The notes: generated by a model not told the origin, from the sequence alone. A stretch of 64,000 nt of DNA from Pigmentibacter sp. JX0631 (GCF_029873255.1 NZ_CP123622.1:1210501-1274500), one strand, 5' to 3'; numbered from the stretch's first letter, positions 35,255 to 45,042 are shown. Program-made: numbers and translations.

Positions 35255-36292
35255 ATGAATAATGCTATTAACATGCATTCAATTTGCAAAAGTATTGAAG
35301 AAAATATTCCGTATGAAAAAAAAGATATTAGGGGAAAGATAAAAAACTATTTCTTCCCCAAAAAAAAGAAAAAATATCTTATTAAAAACTGCTCAATAAA
35401 TCTGTCTGCAGGCAAATCTCTTGCCATCATTGGATCCAATGGAGCAGGCAAATCTACATTAATGAAAATAATCTCTGGAATTATGCAACCATCAGAAGGA
35501 ACAATCAAAATATTAGATTATGTTCCATACGAAGGAAATAAAAGTTTTCAAAAAAAATTAGGCGTTGTATTTGGACATAAATCATCATTAATTTGGGATT
35601 TACCTGCTAAATATAGTTTTGATTTGCATAAAACTATTTATGATATTGATGATATAAGCTATGAAAGAAGATTAAAGCATTTAACAAGCATTTTATCCAT
35701 GGAAAAATGTTTGGAAAGAAAAGTAAAAAATATGAGCTTAGGTGAAAGAGTAAAATCAGATTTAATTATGAATTTACTCCATTCTCCAGAACTTATTTTA
35801 TTAGACGAGCCTACTATTGGCGTTGATATGGAGTCAAAAATGATGATTCGTGAATTTATCAACTACGAGAAAGAAAAAAATAATAGAACATTTATTTTAA
35901 CCTCCCACGATCCAACAGACATAGAAAATTGCTGTGATGAAATAAATATTCTTGCAAAAGGAGAAATTGTTTTAGCTGAAGAAACTTTAAATCTTAAAAA
36001 AAGATACCAACAAAAGGTAAAAATAATTCTCAAGAATAAAGAGTTAAATCAAGGATTAATGAAAGAAAATATTTTAGCCTGGTCTTCCCAAGCAGAATTT
36101 TTTATAATTAATGATTGTTTAAATGTAATTGCAAACAAAGAAGACGAAATAAATTTAATAAATTTATTTATCTCCATGAAAATTACAGACTTTGAGTTAA
36201 AATCAATGTCCTTTGAAGAAATTTTAGCAGGACAATTTCAGATATTTAAAAATAATGAAAGTGATAATTATGAATCTGATGACGATGATTAA
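35255..36292 (+). CDS. ABC-2 exporter ATP-binding protein
   Basis: The 345-residue ATPase has Walker A GSNGAGKST (60-68), the Q-loop region GVVFGHKSSLIWDLP, signature MSLGERVKSDL, Walker B LILLDEPTIGVD and switch His in TSHDP. The HKSSLIWDLPA-type Q-loop and the two following permeases place it in the uncharacterised three-gene ABC-2 exporter group (COG4586 with COG4587 and COG3694). The N-terminal 40 residues are Lys-rich, and the C-terminus ends in an acidic tail (ESDDDD). The next gene starts inside this one, so translation is coupled. Confidence 0.92.
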   Translation: MNNAINMHSICKSIEENIPYEKKDIRGKIKNYFFPKKKKKYLIKNCSINLSAGKSLAIIGSNGAGKSTLMKIISGIMQPSEGTIKILDYVPYEGNKSFQKKLGVVFGHKSSLIWDLPAKYSFDLHKTIYDIDDISYERRLKHLTSILSMEKCLERKVKNMSLGERVKSDLIMNLLHSPELILLDEPTIGVDMESKMMIREFINYEKEKNNRTFILTSHDPTDIENCCDEINILAKGEIVLAEETLNLKKRYQQKVKIILKNKELNQGLMKENILAWSSQAEFFIINDCLNVIANKEDEINLINLFISMKITDFELKSMSFEEILAGQFQIFKNNESDNYESDDDD

Positions 36293-37070
36293 ATATAGCG
36301 AAAAAATTAAAAAATTTATAAAAATTTATACTACTGAATTTTTAGCTAATAAAGCAACGGTTATTAGCTTAACAATTGGGGGGTTTATACTTCCTATCTT
36401 AGTCCAATTGATTACTTGGAATTTTGTCTTTGCAAATAATGAACAAATTAAACAATATACTTTCTCGCAAATAGTTATTTATGTGAGCATAACAGTTCTT
36501 TTAATGGTGACAAATGATTCCGATGAAATTATTAGCACTATGTCTGAAAGAATAAAAAATGGTAGTATTGATATTTACAAGACAAAACCCATTTCAAATT
36601 TTAGTTTAATACTACATACCTCTTTAGGAAGAAATTGCATTTTTATAGCTCTTACTTCATTAATACTTTTTATTTTTACCATAGTTTTTAATCCCATAAT
36701 AACAATTCCAGTTTTTATTCTCTATCTTCTTTCTCAAATACTATTGATACAAATAGCTTATACTTTTTCATTATTTTGTTACTGGTTTATAAATAGTTTC
36801 TTTATAAATTATCTTTTTTACTTAGTTTTACAAATAGTTGGTGGGTTTTTAATTCCAATAGATTTATGGCCTGAACCATATCAAACGGTATTAAGATATA
36901 ACCCTTTTAGAATTATAATATCTGCAATACCTGATGTTATTTTAAACCCAACACCTAAAAATTTAATATCTACTTTTCTTCTTGCCATATTTTATATTAT
37001 TGTCTTTATTTATATAATTAAGTTTATTGAAAAGATAACAATAAAAAAATACACTTCACATGGTGGTTAA
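36255..37070 (+). CDS. ABC-2 exporter permease, first
   Basis: The 271-residue protein has six hydrophobic segments and an ABC-2 permease layout; SERIKNGSIDIYKTKPIS is the cytoplasmic loop motif typical of the COG4587-type permease, and GGFLIPIDLWPEPYQTVLRYNPF is the late periplasmic loop seen in these proteins. The start overlaps the ATPase gene by 38 bases; another ATG at 36270 is equally possible because neither has a clear ribosome site. The next permease begins at the base after its stop. Confidence 0.87.
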   Translation: MKVIIMNLMTMIKYSEKIKKFIKIYTTEFLANKATVISLTIGGFILPILVQLITWNFVFANNEQIKQYTFSQIVIYVSITVLLMVTNDSDEIISTMSERIKNGSIDIYKTKPISNFSLILHTSLGRNCIFIALTSLILFIFTIVFNPIITIPVFILYLLSQILLIQIAYTFSLFCYWFINSFFINYLFYLVLQIVGGFLIPIDLWPEPYQTVLRYNPFRIIISAIPDVILNPTPKNLISTFLLAIFYIIVFIYIIKFIEKITIKKYTSHGG

Positions 37071-37844
37071 ATGCTAAAATTAATTCTTAAAAATTTTAAA
37101 TACAGACTTCTCAGTGAAATGAGTTTTAAAACAGATTTTCTAGGAGAATTATTCGTCACTCTTTCTATCAATATATTTACCATTTGTTTATTTAAAGTAA
37201 TATTTTCTTATAGCGGAAATTTTGGTATATGGAGCTTTGACGATTTTTTTCTTGCATCCTTATTTTATATGTCCTTTCGGCTTTTTGTTGAATGCTTAGA
37301 TGATAATATGTTTGAATTTTTTGAAACTGTTTTTGAAGGCAAAATTGATAGTTATTTATGCAAACCAATAAATTTATTATTTTTTGTGCTGTTTTATTTT
37401 TTCAGAGTAACAAAATTAATAATTGCTGTAGCAATCTATTTTCTGTTAATATTTTATATATTTTATAGTAATATAGTAACAAATTTTTCAGATATTCTTT
37501 TATTTTTTGTTTCATCAGTAATTTCAATTACTATAGGGATTCTCTTTACATTTATTATGGTCTATTTAAATTTATTCTCCCAGAAAAACTTATATATGGG
37601 TTTTTATATGCATCATTTTTCCCAACTTTGCTATTTACCCCCAACAATATTTAGCCAAGGTTTATTTAAAATATTATTTATTACTGTTCCTTATATGTTT
37701 ATTTCTTCTTTACCTGTGCTCATTTTAAAATATAAACATTACAATTTGATTGCACTCTCCATCATTCCATTACTTATTCTATTTTTTATAGCATATTTGT
37801 TTTGGAAAAAATATAAAACTCTCTTGAAATCATTTGGTGGTTAA
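37071..37844 (+). CDS. ABC-2 exporter permease, second
   Basis: The 257-residue protein has six membrane segments and the same motif order as the first permease (FFETVFEGKIDSYLCKPIN in the cytoplasmic loop and LPPTIFSQGLFKILFITVP late), which fits the COG3694-type partner. ATPase plus two different permeases form the full exporter with no extra binding protein. Substrate cannot be told from the sequence. The ATG directly follows the preceding stop (TAAATG); a GGTGG site lies 4-5 bases upstream. Confidence 0.86.
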   Translation: MLKLILKNFKYRLLSEMSFKTDFLGELFVTLSINIFTICLFKVIFSYSGNFGIWSFDDFFLASLFYMSFRLFVECLDDNMFEFFETVFEGKIDSYLCKPINLLFFVLFYFFRVTKLIIAVAIYFLLIFYIFYSNIVTNFSDILLFFVSSVISITIGILFTFIMVYLNLFSQKNLYMGFYMHHFSQLCYLPPTIFSQGLFKILFITVPYMFISSLPVLILKYKHYNLIALSIIPLLILFFIAYLFWKKYKTLLKSFGG

Positions 37845-37984
37845 TCTAAGTATTCATAGAAAGCTATTCATTTTTGGAAAGTATTAAACAAGTATTCTTT
37901 TAGCAAAAATAGTTGTGCAAGTTAGATTTTTAATTATAATATACCGATAAAACATCGTCTTTTAGCAACTAAAGAGAGGTTTCT

Positions 37985-39082
37985 ATGAATGTTCATTATT
38001 TTAGTCCAGGGCCTGCAAGCTTACCTAAAGCAGTAAAAAAACAAATTAAAGAAGAATTATTAGATACTTTTGGAATTGGTGTCAGTGTGATGGAAATTTC
38101 ACACCGCTCCAAACAGTATGAACATTTAAATGAAGAAACCCTTCAACTTGCCAGAAAAGTTTTTCATGTACCAAACACCCACTCAGTTCTGTTTTCATGC
38201 TGTGGGGCTCAACAACACTTTTCCTTAATTCCTCAACACCTTTCTAAACCAGGCGAAGAAATTGCCTATACCGATACCGGTATCTGGGCGCATTTAGCAT
38301 GTGAAGAAGTTCACGCTCAGCCAAGAAAAGTTCATATTGTATACGACGGAAGAACTTGTGACTATGTTTCGTTAGGAAATCCCAAAAACTGGGAAATACC
38401 TGAAAATTCTAAATATGTTCACATCACCGTTAACAATACAGTTTATGGAACAGAATATAAAACTATTCCCACATTTGGGAAAATTCCGTTAGTTCTTGAT
38501 ATGACCAGCTCTTTAGCGGCACGAACTGACATCCCATGGGAGTCAACAGCAATAGTTTATGCTAGCGCACAAAAGAATTTTGGGATTGCGGGAGTATCTG
38601 TAATAATTATCCGCAACGATTTACTTGAAGCTAGTAGGGAAATCACAAAAGCAAATTACTTAGGTAAAGCTCTTTCTTATCATGCAATATTCGATACAAA
38701 AAGTGCTTTAAATACTCCACCGGTATTTCCAATTTTCGCAATGAATCGAATGCTGCATTGGATTGATCAATCTGGCGGAATAAAAACTATGGAAAAATGG
38801 TCGCTGGAAAAGGCTAAAATGATTTATTCTGAAGTTGATGCTGGGCTTTACATTGGCAGAACCGATAAACAAGATCGCTCAAGACATAATTTTGTTTTCC
38901 GTTTGCCAAATGAAAAACAAGATGAACATTTTATAGCAGAAGCAGCAAAACATCATTTATTAGAAATCAAAGGATATCGCTCTGTAGGTGGCATTCGTGC
39001 GTCGATGTATAATGGAGTCAGCCTTGAATCCGCAAGTGCTTTTGCTGAATTTATGAATGATTATCGTAAGAAGTTTGGCTGA
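37985..39082 (+). CDS. serC: Phosphoserine aminotransferase
   Basis: SerC converts 3-phosphohydroxypyruvate to phosphoserine in serine synthesis and also serves pyridoxal phosphate synthesis. The 365-residue protein has FSPGPASLP at the start, the GIGVSVMEISHRS substrate loop, the PLP lysine Lys197 in YASAQKNFG and GGIRASMYN near the end. It matches SerC in length and motifs. AAAGAGAGG lies 6 bases upstream of the ATG. It stands alone between the ABC-2 operon and an unrelated large gene. Confidence 0.93.
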   Translation: MNVHYFSPGPASLPKAVKKQIKEELLDTFGIGVSVMEISHRSKQYEHLNEETLQLARKVFHVPNTHSVLFSCCGAQQHFSLIPQHLSKPGEEIAYTDTGIWAHLACEEVHAQPRKVHIVYDGRTCDYVSLGNPKNWEIPENSKYVHITVNNTVYGTEYKTIPTFGKIPLVLDMTSSLAARTDIPWESTAIVYASAQKNFGIAGVSVIIIRNDLLEASREITKANYLGKALSYHAIFDTKSALNTPPVFPIFAMNRMLHWIDQSGGIKTMEKWSLEKAKMIYSEVDAGLYIGRTDKQDRSRHNFVFRLPNEKQDEHFIAEAAKHHLLEIKGYRSVGGIRASMYNGVSLESASAFAEFMNDYRKKFG

Positions 39083-39358
39083 AATTTTATTGTTTGAAAT
39101 CCTATATCCAACAAATATCCTTTAAATATTACAAAATAAAATAATAATTCTTCTTTTTAAAGACAAATATTTTAAAATCACACTAAATAAAATTTAATAA
39201 GCCAATATTAATAATAAAAAATATTTAAAAATTTAATAATAATTTAATTACTTTTAAATAGTCATAAATATTCGATTTGAAGTAACAAATTACTTTTCAA
39301 TAAATTATGGAATTATTTTTGCTTTGCTACCTTTGAACAGTTTTAAAAGGGGGGAACC

Positions 39359-41974
39359 ATGTTTTTAAATTTTAGAGATCACCCAATTAATTTTAATTAT
39401 GAGAAAATTACATTTGAAAATGAAACTTTAAAGGAAGTACAACAAATAAAAAACAGCTATATACAAGCTAATATTTTTCTACAAGGGGCTGTGACTTATG
39501 CTGCAAAAAAACTATATATTGAAAACACTCGTACAGAAAAAAATATAATTTTAAATTTTGCGCAAAATGTTAGTTATCGCTACTTCATTGTGCTAAAAGG
39601 TATTGCGTACTATGAGCTTTTAATAACAAAACAAAATACAGAAGAAAATTCAGTCATTGAACATGTAAAAAAACTGTTAAAAACTAAGTTTGCAAATGAA
39701 CAAAGAGATTACTGGCTTGGACATTTATCAGATCCAGAAAAACTTTTTAATATTATAAGCTGTAAAAACCCTACCGGAGAAAGTGTTGCTGAATTTAGAT
39801 ATAGACTATTTTTTGTTTACAAGATGATGCCTTTTGTTGAAAAGTACATTTTAAAAAAATATAGTATATTTACTCTAAAATCACCCTATGATGAAATAAG
39901 ACATTATATAAAAAGGCATGAAACAAATTGGAAAATAAACAAAGAGTGCGTTAAAGAATTAAAAAGAAGATCCTCTCAAAAAAAATCAAAATTTGTTTTA
40001 TACTGCCCAGGAACTGCAAATGAACTTAATTCAAAAGAATTAAGGCGCGATAGCGATGAAAAGAGTCAAATTTATAAAGATAAATTAGGAAAACTAAGAT
40101 TTCCAACTTATAGACAGGTCATTTATCCTGAAGCTACCAACAGAAAAAGTTCAGACATAAAAGATTTTATGTTCAATAAAGTTAATTTCTCTCAAGAAGA
40201 AATTCAAGAAATGACTAAAAGAAATTATAGGAGTGTATTAGCTGATGCTAGTATACTTGATAGCGCTATAAATGCCCAATCAGGCGCAACTACATATGAC
40301 TATATTGAAGATACACAAAATATTGAAGCTAGAAAATTTTTAGACTTATCAAATGATGCCTTTATGCCAAGACTTTCAGGAATTTCTGGAACTATGGACT
40401 ACAGTATTTCAATGGCTTGTATTGTTGGTCTTGGAGTTGATAACAATAGTATTGATTTTAATTATCTTCACGTCATAAAATTAGCCTATATTGTATGGAT
40501 GTCGCAAGCACAAGATCATAGCTTACATGAAATGCTTTTTTCAGCATTATCATATGGTCTTAATTATCAAGCTGGTCCCAATGTAATTAATTACATTTTA
40601 CCAAACAATGAAGAATTTAAAGAAAAAGTAAAAAAAGTAATGGAGGATAATGAATTTAAACTTCCAATTGAATACTACAATGACTATTGCATTTTTATAA
40701 AAAAATATAATAAAGATCTTAAATATGAATATGCATTAGAAACTATTTCTTCATGCAGAGCAACTGGAAGAATGGTAAGTTTAATTAATTTAAAAGTGGA
40801 AGTACAGAACATAAAAGATCCAGCTACTAGTAATTATGGAACTTATCAGCCTAATAAAGTAGATAAAAGCAAGGGTACATACCAAATATACAACTTAAAA
40901 ACAAGACTTTTAGAAATTAAAAACGTAAATAATAAACCAAAAGTAGATAAAAAATTTACAAAAAAATTAGCTACCACGATAGTTAGACCTGATGGGAATT
41001 TAAAATTTTTTGGCACGCAAAATGTTGGCCTATTATTTAATATATTATCTTTAAATACAAAGCAATACCGCTACGTTTTTTCCGAGGACGTGCAAACAAA
41101 TTTAAAATGGTGGGTAGGAGAAAATGATATAAATAGAGAAAACTATGAAAATTATTTCATTGACATTAATTTTTTTCGATCTTTACTAATATATAAATCT
41201 ATGATTAGAGAAGAAAGAGATAAATTAAATGAATCTTTATTTGGCTTATGCAAAGACGCTCTTGTTGCTTTATTTATTCAAATTAAAGACCCTGCAAAAA
41301 AAGATCAAGAAATTCTGCTTTTAACATGTTTTTATTACTATATTAAGAAAGAATTGAACATATCTTTGCCAATCCTTGAATTTAAACTTTCAAATCCTGG
41401 TGATAAAAAAACATCTTATTTAAATATCATCTCTATTAATGATATAGTAAACGCCTTTGCTAGAATACTACTAGATGATGGATATTTAAATATTCCGAAT
41501 TATGTAAATCATAGTATTACTTTAATATTAAATGAATTAAAGATTTCTTTTTCTTGGGTCGAAAAAATTAAAAAAGCAATTAAAATAAATAAAGATCAAA
41601 AAATTATTTGTGAAGACATCTTTAAAAGAAAAATTTTAAAGCTTATGCAAGATGATTTTATCTCTGAGTTACAAGCAGAAAATAATTTAAATTTTTATCA
41701 TACAAGGTTAGAAGAAATGTATAAAAAATATAATTTAAGCAATGGCTCACAAATATCACTTAATAATAGTATTACTAACTCAAGTGTGAGTAGTTCAATA
41801 ACTGAAATTGCAGGTAGTCAAGTTATAAATACCAATAGCAATGGTGGCATGTCATTACCACCACCACCTCCTCCTCTTCTAGATTTTTATAAAAAGAGAA
41901 AAGGAAACAGATTGCTTGAAAAATTTAAACATGTGAAAATTATATTTGATACCGATAGTGAAATTGTATCTTAG
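39359..41974 (+). CDS. Large protein of unknown function with C-terminal polyproline tract
   Basis: I cannot name a family for this 871-residue protein. It has no signal peptide or membrane helix. A central part contains LSGISGTMDYS (339-349) and, about 40 residues on, QDHSLHEMLF (385-394) followed by YGLNYQAGPN; the two His and Glu in HSLHE look like a conserved site. The C-terminal tail (about 755-871) is Asn/Ser-rich, then six Pro (834-839) followed by LLDFYKKRKGNRLLEKFKHV, a basic amphipathic stretch. This resembles the domain plan of host-directed effectors, but that is inference. Very strong ribosome site AGGGGGG 5 bases before ATG. Confidence 0.75.
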   Translation: MFLNFRDHPINFNYEKITFENETLKEVQQIKNSYIQANIFLQGAVTYAAKKLYIENTRTEKNIILNFAQNVSYRYFIVLKGIAYYELLITKQNTEENSVIEHVKKLLKTKFANEQRDYWLGHLSDPEKLFNIISCKNPTGESVAEFRYRLFFVYKMMPFVEKYILKKYSIFTLKSPYDEIRHYIKRHETNWKINKECVKELKRRSSQKKSKFVLYCPGTANELNSKELRRDSDEKSQIYKDKLGKLRFPTYRQVIYPEATNRKSSDIKDFMFNKVNFSQEEIQEMTKRNYRSVLADASILDSAINAQSGATTYDYIEDTQNIEARKFLDLSNDAFMPRLSGISGTMDYSISMACIVGLGVDNNSIDFNYLHVIKLAYIVWMSQAQDHSLHEMLFSALSYGLNYQAGPNVINYILPNNEEFKEKVKKVMEDNEFKLPIEYYNDYCIFIKKYNKDLKYEYALETISSCRATGRMVSLINLKVEVQNIKDPATSNYGTYQPNKVDKSKGTYQIYNLKTRLLEIKNVNNKPKVDKKFTKKLATTIVRPDGNLKFFGTQNVGLLFNILSLNTKQYRYVFSEDVQTNLKWWVGENDINRENYENYFIDINFFRSLLIYKSMIREERDKLNESLFGLCKDALVALFIQIKDPAKKDQEILLLTCFYYYIKKELNISLPILEFKLSNPGDKKTSYLNIISINDIVNAFARILLDDGYLNIPNYVNHSITLILNELKISFSWVEKIKKAIKINKDQKIICEDIFKRKILKLMQDDFISELQAENNLNFYHTRLEEMYKKYNLSNGSQISLNNSITNSSVSSSITEIAGSQVINTNSNGGMSLPPPPPPLLDFYKKRKGNRLLEKFKHVKIIFDTDSEIVS

Positions 41975-42120
41975 TTTTTTATACTAACCTCAATCTTGAA
42001 AATTTGATAATACTTTTAATATAAAAACTATACTCGTCATTAATTAAACAGTTCAAATATTCAAAATTAAAAGTATTTGCTAATATTAAAATAATGAATT
42101 AATAGAAAAAGGAACTAACT

Positions 42121-43254
42121 ATGAAATATACTTTTCGTTTAATACTTATTTTTATATTAATTATTTTTAGTTTTTTTTCATATCCAGCTGAGAATAACTC
42201 AAAAGAAAAAAAATTCCAAATTTTGTATTATAATTCAGAAAATCAAGAAGGATTCTGGTGGAGAACTACATCAGAATTTATGCAGGCAGCTTGTCAAAAT
42301 TTAGGAATGGATCTTAATATTGTTTATGTAGATAGAGATGCTGCTTTTATGGTAAATGATTTCAAAAATAAAGCTGCTACTTTAAACAAACCAGATGCTG
42401 TTGTTTTCCAAAACTTAAAATCTAATGCCGTTAATATGCTGAATATAGCGGAAGAAAATAAAATTCCTGCATTTATTTTTAATGCTGGTTTGACTGAGGA
42501 ACAAGATAAGCAATACGGCAAACCCAGGGAAAAATTTAAATACTGGATTGGTCAAATTTTACCTGATGATAAAAAAGCTGGCTATGATTTAGCAATCCAA
42601 CTGTTTAATGAAGCAAAACGTTTGGGACTCAAAGATAAAAATGGGAATATTCATTTTTTAAATATTATTGGGACAAAAACAGATACCTCTTCAATTGAAA
42701 GAGAAAATGGATTAAAATTAGCTTCACAGCATGAAAAGAAAATTATTTTAGACCAAATAACAACAGCTAATTGGGATCGAAATGAAGCAGAAAAATCCTT
42801 AAATTGGCTGATATTAAGATATCCAGAAGCAAATGTAGTCTGGGCAGCAAACGATCTCATGGGATTAGGGGCTCTTGATTCTTTAAGTAAAACTAAAATT
42901 AAACCTGGAAAAGATATTATAATTGGTTCTATGGATTGGGTTCCAGAAGCTCTAAAACATGTTCAATCAGGAAAACTTTTCACTTCATTGAATGGCCATT
43001 TTATTGAAACAGCTTGGGCTGCGGTTTTAGTTTATGACTATCTAAATAAAAATGATTTTGCGTCAGAAAAAACTTCCTTTACTTCAAAAATGACAGTTCT
43101 TTCCAAATCAAATATTAATTTATATTTAAAAAATTTCAAACCAGATAATTTCAAAAAAATTAATTTTTCAAATTTTTCAAAAGTTAAAAATAAAAATTTA
43201 AAAAAATATGACTTTAGCTTTGATTTAGTTTTGAAGAAAATTATTTCTAATTAA
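42121..43254 (+). CDS. Orphan periplasmic binding protein, sugar/LacI-type fold
   Basis: The 377-residue protein has a signal peptide (about 1-24, ending YPAENN) and a type I periplasmic binding fold: FQILYYNSENQEGFWWRTTSEFMQ at the first strand, PDAVVFQN for the second, NIHFLNIIGTKTDTSSIERENGL and the late AANDLMGLGALDSL (the usual D in the inter-domain motif) and IGSMDWVPEAL. This is the ribose/galactose-type family. No permease or ATPase gene lies beside it, so a role as sensor or chemoreceptor input is possible. AAAAGGAAC lies 5-6 bases before the ATG. Confidence 0.85.
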   Translation: MKYTFRLILIFILIIFSFFSYPAENNSKEKKFQILYYNSENQEGFWWRTTSEFMQAACQNLGMDLNIVYVDRDAAFMVNDFKNKAATLNKPDAVVFQNLKSNAVNMLNIAEENKIPAFIFNAGLTEEQDKQYGKPREKFKYWIGQILPDDKKAGYDLAIQLFNEAKRLGLKDKNGNIHFLNIIGTKTDTSSIERENGLKLASQHEKKIILDQITTANWDRNEAEKSLNWLILRYPEANVVWAANDLMGLGALDSLSKTKIKPGKDIIIGSMDWVPEALKHVQSGKLFTSLNGHFIETAWAAVLVYDYLNKNDFASEKTSFTSKMTVLSKSNINLYLKNFKPDNFKKINFSNFSKVKNKNLKKYDFSFDLVLKKIISN

Positions 43255-43295
43255 TTATTTTAAATTTAAATATTTTATTAAATATTTAATTATAT

Positions 43296-43610
43296 TTAAA
43301 ATGTTTGATGTGCATTATGTTTTATTATTGAATATTCTTTTACAGTATCATTATTGTTAAAAACTATATCTAAATCTTTAGTTCTTGAAATATAACAAAT
43401 GAATTTATAAGAAAAGTATTTAAAAATGATATTATCATTAGAAATTCCAATTGAATTTGGTTCCCCTAATAACTTAATTACATCTTTTTTTGTTGAAACA
43501 TTTGGGATAATATTTATTAATTTTTCTTCATCATAATTTCTTCCCATAGTTGTGCACCCTATTAAACTCAATAGGAGTATTGGGATTATTGAGATTTCAA
43601 TTATTTTCAT
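43296..43610 (-). CDS. SmpA/BamE-like small lipoprotein
   Basis: The 104-residue protein has a lipobox LIGC (Cys19) and then the helix-strand module typical of SmpA/OmlA-like proteins: LINIIPNVSTKKDVIKLLGEPNSI (family pattern ...kG.tkaeV...lG.P). That module in BamE sits on the Bam complex, but many unrelated lipoproteins use it. It is 3 bases from the preceding lipoprotein gene, which has the same plan, so the two look like a tandem duplication. Confidence 0.7.
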   Translation of the reverse strand: MKIIEISIIPILLLSLIGCTTMGRNYDEEKLINIIPNVSTKKDVIKLLGEPNSIGISNDNIIFKYFSYKFICYISRTKDLDIVFNNNDTVKEYSIIKHNAHQTF

Positions 43611-43613
43611 ATC

Positions 43614-43958
43614 CTATCTTTCTATATATAATTGCTTATCTTTTTTTAAATTTGAGTAGTATGTATAACTACTTACTGTTTTATTTTCAGAAAATGCAAC
43701 ATAAAGATTTCTTACTTCATAAAAATTAGCATAAAATAGAAGTATAAATCCTTTATACTGACTGTAATGAAATATTTCTTGATTATTTAGATAAAATATT
43801 TTTTCTGGCGAACCTATATTTTTCAGAACTACTTCTCTTTTAGTTTCATTTATTTTCAAGTATGATTCGTTAAATTCAAAAGAGGAACCTTTACTAATAC
43901 ATGAGTTTAAAACAATTAATGGCATTAACAATAAAGGAATTACAATTACTTTATTCAA
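43614..43958 (-). CDS. SmpA/BamE-like small lipoprotein, paralogue of next gene
   Basis: The 114-residue protein begins NKVIVIPLLLMPLIVLNSC, a lipoprotein signal. The mature part has ESYLKINETKREVVLKNIGSPEKIF, the same SmpA-like module (strand, helix, lG.P turn) as the following gene. I use a TTG start at 43958 because GGAG stands 5-6 bases before it; an ATG at 43970 has no ribosome site, although it is in frame. The pair ends 3 bases apart and appears to be its own unit downstream of the toxin operon but separated from it by 390 bases. Confidence 0.65.
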   Translation of the reverse strand: MNKVIVIPLLLMPLIVLNSCISKGSSFEFNESYLKINETKREVVLKNIGSPEKIFYLNNQEIFHYSQYKGFILLFYANFYEVRNLYVAFSENKTVSSYTYYSNLKKDKQLYIER

Positions 43959-44361
43959 TTCACACTCCATTTCTATGGTAAAAAATTATTTAATTGATAT
44001 TTATTACTTTTATTTTTGTTCAAAGTAATATTAAATTTAAGATATTATAAATATTTCTACCTTTCTTCAATAGATGTAATTTTTTTGTCAAATAACTTTT
44101 AGTTATGGTACGTTATTGTATGATTAAACTCGTTCCTAAGTATCACAAATTATATAATCTTGATTTTAGTAACAATAAGAAATATTTATCAATTATCACA
44201 ATATTACCAATCACTTATTCTATAAGAAAAAATGTTAAAAATAAAATATTCTTAAGATCACTTTATGCTAAATATTTTTCCATTCTTAGGTCTGTAAATA
44301 AGTCCTCTTAAAGTAAAGATATTAAATTTAAGTATGCAATTCAATAAAAAATATTCATTAA
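43959..44361. other. Intergenic region with no supported gene
   Basis: About 400 AT-rich bases between the lipoprotein pair and the immunity gene. The only frame is a 68-codon plus-strand one (44105-44311) without a ribosome site and with a composition like random AT-rich DNA. No terminator hairpin was convincing. Confidence 0.6.
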
Positions 44362-45027
44362 TTACTTCATTTTTTTGCTCATATTAAAGTTGAATTTATA
44401 ATTATATATTTTATCTGCCATGTATTCTAAAAGTTCTCTCTTTGAATTAAAATCACCCCACTCTTGCGGAATTATTTTAAAATTTATTTCTGTTTTCAAA
44501 AAATCTTCTAAATTCTCATCTGTTATAGTAATTTTTACTAAAAAATTTACCTCTTCAATAATTGATTCTAGTTCATAGATAGTAAATTTTTTAGTAATTT
44601 CATCGATTATTAGATCTATATTTTTAATATTTACTTCACTATCTTTACTGAAGTAAGACATATATATTTTTTCAAGATAATTAAATTTAACTTTATCAAA
44701 GAAGTATTTGGTGTTATTAGCTCCTTCTGCTAAATATTTTATCATGACATCACGAATTCTTTCTAATAGTTTTGTATAAGTCTTAATATCAGGATCATTT
44801 GGAAAAATATCCAACTCAAAATTATCGATTAAAATTTTTTTCAAATTTTCTTCAGTTTTAACCTCTTCTATTAGATGATTAATTTGATCGATAACTAAAT
44901 TTAAGCCCGTTCCTTGCCAATCTATTATAACGTCATAAATTGCATAATCAAATTTATCATACATATAGTCTTGATGTAAATAACATCCAATAATGTTTTT
45001 AAGTTCTGCAAATTTTTCAATGTTCAT
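44362..45027 (-). CDS. CdiI-like immunity protein, probably duplicated
   Basis: The N-terminal third, ELKNIIGCYLHQDYMYDKFD with AIYDVIIDW, matches the CdiI_2-type contact-dependent growth-inhibition immunity family (pattern ..GyYlHQD.......ai...). The 221-residue length is about twice that of such proteins, and the second half repeats the plan: LEKIYMSYFSKDSEVN, LIIDEI, LVKITITDENLEDFLKTEIN. It has no signal peptide, as expected of a cytoplasmic immunity protein. It is the last gene of the operon, 15 bases after the toxin gene. Toxin-immunity pairing is inferred from position and family. Confidence 0.75.
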   Translation of the reverse strand: MNIEKFAELKNIIGCYLHQDYMYDKFDYAIYDVIIDWQGTGLNLVIDQINHLIEEVKTEENLKKILIDNFELDIFPNDPDIKTYTKLLERIRDVMIKYLAEGANNTKYFFDKVKFNYLEKIYMSYFSKDSEVNIKNIDLIIDEITKKFTIYELESIIEEVNFLVKITITDENLEDFLKTEINFKIIPQEWGDFNSKRELLEYMADKIYNYKFNFNMSKKMK

Positions 45028-45042
45028 CTTCTAGTCCCTTAA

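Noticed and set aside
41837-41974. WH2 actin-binding motif after the polyproline tract
   Set aside because: LLDFYKKRKGNRLLEKFKHV has the right residues but the spacing is longer than the WH2 pattern; kept only as a hypothesis.
44105-44311. 68-codon plus-strand frame
   Set aside because: No ribosome site, no neighbours on that strand, and composition like random AT-rich DNA.
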